This document shows, piece by piece, positions 13,276-16,019 of a DNA stretch of 16,019 bases (positions are counted from its first letter, which is position 1; every line of letters begins with the position of its first letter). The position numbers were made by a program, and so were the translations under genes. The notes below the pieces were generated by a model, which saw only the letters and a program-made list of their open reading frames with translations, searched no databases and had not been told where the DNA came from. Source of the stretch: JBMDXK01 sp048594375 (GTDB lineage: Bacteria > Pseudomonadota > Alphaproteobacteria > Rhizobiales > Methylopilaceae); NCBI GenBank assembly GCA_048594375.1, contig JBMDXK010000019.1:1-16019 (forward strand), written 5' to 3'.

Positions 13276-14277
13276 TCAGCCATTGGGGCTAAAGCTGCCA
13301 TCCCCACGCCTTTTTTGTTCAGCCAACAATCCTAAATAAATCTGCACGAGCGTAGCGCCGGCAAGAGCGGTCACACCGGCATGGTCATAGGGCGGTGAAA
13401 CCTCCACCAGATCAAACCCCGCAAGGTTCAGCCCACACAATTGCCGCAAACAGGAAATCGCCTGTGCAGTACTCAGCCCTGCGCACACTGGGGTGCCGGT
13501 ACCGGGCGCAAAAGCCGGATCAAGCGCATCAATATCAAACGTCACATAGGCCGGAACAGTCGTTCCCACTTGTGCAAGAATCATCTCGGTTAAAGCGCGG
13601 GGTGAAAGCGCATGGGCATCAAATCCGCTCACCACGGTGATGCCAAAATCCTGCGGCGCATGGGTGCGAATGCCAATCTGGATAGACCGCACCGGATCAA
13701 TCAGTTCTTCCCGTACCGCGCGGGTGATAAACGTGCCATGATCCATGCGGGTGCCATCGTCATCCCATGTATCCTGATGCGCATCGAAATGCACCAGCGC
13801 CAAAGGCTGCCCGTGTTTTTTGGCCAACGCTTTTAATACCGGATAGGTCAGAAAGTGATCCCCGCCCAAGGTCACCAGTTGCGCACTGGCGCTCAGACGT
13901 TCGCAAGCCTGAGCCTCAATGCAGGCAGGAATGTTTTCCGGTCGCCCATAGTCAAATACGCAATCGCCGGTATCACGCACATCCAGATTATCGAAAATAT
14001 CGAATCCGAAGGGATAAACCGGATCGCCATCCAGAATGGTGGAAGCTTCCCGCAAAGCCCGCGGGCCAAAGCGCGTACCGGGGCGGTTGGAAGTGGCCAC
14101 GTCCAGCGGCACACCCCAAATTAACGCATCAGCACCTATCATCGCATCAAGGGTGGCGGCATACCGGCGGCGCAAAAAAGAAACCACACCAGAATAATTT
14201 GGTTCGGTGGATTGCCCAAATTGAAAGTGTGGATTTAAAGCCCGATCGACCGGACGCGGTTTAAAATCATCATCCAT
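13276..14277 (-). CDS. speB: Agmatinase-family ureohydrolase
   Basis: A binuclear manganese hydrolase of the arginase/agmatinase family, 333 residues. The metal ligands are all visible: H141 (GGDH), D165, H167 and D169 (FDAHQD), D248 and D250 (FDID). MDHGT (178-182), DPAFAPGTGTP (253-263) and DLVEVSPPYD (289-298) are family signatures and resemble agmatinase more than arginase. Agmatinase cleaves agmatine to putrescine and urea. Related enzymes act on guanidinobutyrate and similar guanidino compounds, so the exact substrate is not proven and speB is a best guess. The start is supported by GAGGT before the ATG. No arginine decarboxylase gene is in the window. Unusual direct repeats lie upstream. 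Confidence 0.85.
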   Translation of the reverse strand: MDDDFKPRPVDRALNPHFQFGQSTEPNYSGVVSFLRRRYAATLDAMIGADALIWGVPLDVATSNRPGTRFGPRALREASTILDGDPVYPFGFDIFDNLDVRDTGDCVFDYGRPENIPACIEAQACERLSASAQLVTLGGDHFLTYPVLKALAKKHGQPLALVHFDAHQDTWDDDGTRMDHGTFITRAVREELIDPVRSIQIGIRTHAPQDFGITVVSGFDAHALSPRALTEMILAQVGTTVPAYVTFDIDALDPAFAPGTGTPVCAGLSTAQAISCLRQLCGLNLAGFDLVEVSPPYDHAGVTALAGATLVQIYLGLLAEQKRRGDGSFSPNG

Positions 14278-14304
14278 TGTTCACACCTCTGCCTGTTTTT
14301 TAGC

Positions 14305-14348
14305 ATTCCGCTTTATTCCGCTTTATTCCGCATGTTTCATTCCGCTTT
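14305..14348. repeat. Tandem 10-base direct repeats upstream of the agmatinase-family gene
   Basis: ATTCCGCTTT at 14305-14314 and 14315-14324, ATTCCG at 14325-14330, then ATTCCGCTTT again at 14339-14348. On the minus strand, that of the gene, the unit is AAAGCGGAAT. The 10-base step places units on one face of the helix. They start 28 bases upstream of the ATG, in the leader or promoter region. Confidence 0.85.
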
Positions 14349-14388
14349 GCTCCGGTCTTGAAAAGCAAAGAGAAGCATCTTTAAACCC

Positions 14389-14414
14389 TTATGGTGACAC
14401 GCTTTTCACCATAA
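14389..14414 (-). other. Hairpin directly after the GNAT gene
   Basis: TTATGGTGA (14389-14397) and TCACCATAA (14406-14414) form nine perfect pairs around eight bases, starting at the base next to the GNAT stop codon. No T-run follows on the minus strand. It could end or stabilise the GNAT message or attenuate read-through into the agmatinase-family gene. Confidence 0.55.
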
Positions 14415-14930
14415 TCAACCCTGCGCGAGCAACCTTTGCATAAAAAGGGCATTTTCGCCATAAGAAGCAAGCCCATCAGGAGCCGTTTGTGTGCTTGCCT
14501 GAAACCCCATTTTCTCCCAGAAACGCTCTGAGCCTGCAACACACACCAGATTTATACTCTGAAATTGTTTGGAAAAAGCATGTTTGCACAATAGCTTGAC
14601 CGCAGCATCGCCCTGACCTTTCCCTCGCACGTCCGGTAACAGTGCAAGATCATGCAGATAATAGGATGATGTCTTTTCTGGCAATGCAATCAATGGCTTG
14701 TTGAGTTGCGGCACCTTCCCCTCATACCAAGGATGACTCAACACATATCCTGCAATCTTATGCCCTGCCCATAGCACCATAGAGCCTTGATTATAGAGGG
14801 AAAATCGTTCCTCAAGCACATGGCTGTCCTCAAAATAATCCGGATGCACCTCAAGACTTAAGGCATAAATTCTATCCATATCTTCAATCCGCATGAATCG
14901 CCACTCATATTGTGAAGCCATTGTTTTCAT
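14415..14930 (-). CDS. GNAT-family N-acetyltransferase
   Basis: A 171-residue protein with the GNAT fold, which moves an acetyl group from acetyl-CoA to an amine. Strand 4 and the acetyl-CoA loop are clear at 90-107 (YYLHDLALLPDVRGKGQG, with the R-G-K-G-Q-G phosphate loop). The C-terminal part has the usual NLVCVAGSERFWEKMGF segment (127-143), where the F-W-E-K-M-G-F motif is typical. The substrate cannot be told from sequence. An in-frame ATG at codon 4 is a possible alternative start; neither has a strong ribosome site. It is divergent from asd. The agmatinase-family gene lies 137 bases downstream on the same strand, but a hairpin and repeats in between argue against a tight operon. Confidence 0.85.
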   Translation of the reverse strand: MKTMASQYEWRFMRIEDMDRIYALSLEVHPDYFEDSHVLEERFSLYNQGSMVLWAGHKIAGYVLSHPWYEGKVPQLNKPLIALPEKTSSYYLHDLALLPDVRGKGQGDAAVKLLCKHAFSKQFQSINLVCVAGSERFWEKMGFQASTQTAPDGLASYGENALFMQRLLAQG

Positions 14931-14989
14931 CTTGTTTTTTGCATCAATTGGTAGGTAATTCTGGGAATTGCTTTAGTTTACATTGCGTT

Positions 14990-15018
14990 TTGACACCATT
15001 CGTGTAAAACCATAGCGT
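14990..15018 (+). promoter_or_regulatory. Probable promoter of asd
   Basis: A perfect -35 TTGACA (14990-14995), a 17-base spacer and a weak -10 TAGCGT (15013-15018). The leader would be about 93 bases and contains two hairpins: TTCCCT/AGGGAA (15041-15061) and GCGCT-TGA-AGCGC (15083-15095), the second 12 bases before the ribosome site. Confidence 0.45.
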
Positions 15019-15117
15019 TCTTCTTTTCAGAACATTTATTTTCCCTGTTTTTACAAGGGAAGCAATAGCTTATTTATTCAGGGCGCTTGAAGCGCGTCAA
15101 CGCATGTGGAGAATTTT

Positions 15118-16019
15118 ATGGGTTATCGGGTTGCTCTTGTTGGTGCCACAGGAAATGTTGGCCGCGAGATGCTCAACATTCTGGAAGAGCGTCAATTTCC
15201 AGTATCCGAGCTTATTCCTTTGGCTTCACGCCGCAGCCAGGGCGTGGAAGTCTCTTTCGGAGAAAAAACCCTGAAATGTCAGGCACTTGAAAACTTTGAT
15301 TTTGCAGGTGTTGATATTTGCCTCATGTCTGCTGGTGGCACAATAGCCAAGGAATGGGCGCCAAAAATTGCAGCACAAGGCGTTGTTGTAATTGATAATT
15401 CATCTGCTTGGCGCATGGATCCTCAGGTTCCTCTGGTTGTGCCGGAAGTCAATGCTGAAGCGGTTGAAGGCTATACCCAAAAGGGCATTATTGCCAATCC
15501 GAATTGCTCCACAGCGCAGATGGTTGTTGCCCTTAAGCCTTTGCATGAAAAAGCAAAAATTAAACGTGTAGTCGTTTCAACTTACCAGTCTGTTTCCGGT
15601 GCCGGCAAGGATGCCATGGATGAATTGTGGGCGCAGACCAAAGGAATTTATGTAAATCAGTCTGCTGCACCTGAAAAATTTACCAAACAGATTGCTTTCA
15701 ACGTGATCCCGCATATTGATGTTTTCATGGAAGACGGCTTTACTAAAGAAGAATGGAAAATGACTGCGGAAACCAAGAAAATTCTTGATCCGAAAATCAA
15801 AGTAACTGCAACCTGTGTGCGCGTTCCAGTATTCGTCGGTCACTCTGAGTCCATCAATCTGGAATTTGAAGATCCGATTACTGCCGAAGAAGCGCGGCAA
15901 ATCTTGCGCAATGCTCCAGGTGTTCTGGTTGTAGATCAGCCTGAAAATGATGGCTACATTACACCTATCGAATGTGTGGGCGATTACGCAACATTTGTTT
16001 CCCGGATCCGCGAAGACAT
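15118..16019 (+). CDS. asd: Aspartate-semialdehyde dehydrogenase, partial (cut by window edge)
   Basis: Asd reduces aspartyl-4-phosphate to aspartate-semialdehyde with NADPH, the branch point to lysine, diaminopimelate, threonine and methionine. 300 codons are present of roughly 340. The NADP-binding loop GATGNVG is at 9-15. The catalytic cysteine is C130 in NPNCSTAQ, followed by QSVSGAGKDAMDEL (157-170). The substrate arginine and catalytic histidine are R235 and H242 in RVPVFVGHSES. This is the form with a short NPNCST loop found in many bacteria outside the enteric group. The start is set by GGAG six bases before the ATG (15118-15120). The C-terminal end lies outside the window. Confidence 0.96.
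   Translation, partial: MGYRVALVGATGNVGREMLNILEERQFPVSELIPLASRRSQGVEVSFGEKTLKCQALENFDFAGVDICLMSAGGTIAKEWAPKIAAQGVVVIDNSSAWRMDPQVPLVVPEVNAEAVEGYTQKGIIANPNCSTAQMVVALKPLHEKAKIKRVVVSTYQSVSGAGKDAMDELWAQTKGIYVNQSAAPEKFTKQIAFNVIPHIDVFMEDGFTKEEWKMTAETKKILDPKIKVTATCVRVPVFVGHSESINLEFEDPITAEEARQILRNAPGVLVVDQPENDGYITPIECVGDYATFVSRIRED

Noticed and set aside
14957..14969. AATTC-TGG-GAATT inverted repeat between the GNAT gene and asd
   Set aside because: Five-base arms are too short to stand out from chance in an AT-rich spacer; noted only as a possible operator.

Overview
The window reads as ordinary chromosomal DNA from an alphaproteobacterium of middling GC content. The evidence is the set of protein types: separate NuoC and NuoD subunits, a NuoE with a long Lys/Ala/Pro-rich tail, a CtaA of the COX15-like four-histidine kind, and a nadA-nadB-nadC cluster. 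I cannot name the order or genus from sequence alone. There is no sign of a prophage, plasmid backbone, CRISPR array or defence island.

Layout. Positions 1-5124 (minus strand) hold the start of the respiratory complex I operon in the order nuoA-B-C-D-E-F-G, tightly packed with short overlaps; nuoG runs off the left edge. After a 289-base spacer comes a zinc-free quinone oxidoreductase gene (minus strand, 5414-6391) with a good promoter of its own. A 432-base spacer then carries palindromic repeats and a strong operator-like inverted repeat in front of nadA. Positions 6824-10925 (plus strand) hold nadA, nadB and nadC, the route from L-aspartate to nicotinate mononucleotide and so to NAD. Between nadB and nadC lies a tandem duplication of about 347 bases that has created a second, truncated nadC start. 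Positions 10994-11842 (minus strand) encode an unfamiliar protein with about five 28-residue leucine-rich-repeat-like units; its 5' end looks damaged. Then come ctaA (heme A synthase, plus), an agmatinase-family gene (minus), a GNAT acetyltransferase (minus) and the start of asd (aspartate-semialdehyde dehydrogenase, plus), which runs off the right edge.

Functionally the window is dominated by respiration and cofactor supply: complex I oxidises NADH, nadABC makes the NAD, and CtaA makes the heme a needed by aa3-type terminal oxidases. Asd and agmatinase belong to amino-acid and polyamine metabolism.

The most unusual features are non-coding or degenerate. A dispersed palindrome (CATCCCGGC-loop-GCCGGGAT core) occurs four times, always in the same orientation. 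The duplicated nadC 5' end has mosaic divergence: only synonymous changes in codons 1-31, then near identity. The repeat-protein gene has an in-frame TAG just ahead of what looks like conserved coding sequence. A perfect 8-bp inverted repeat sits at the nadA promoter. I found no clear candidate for a wholly new multi-gene system.
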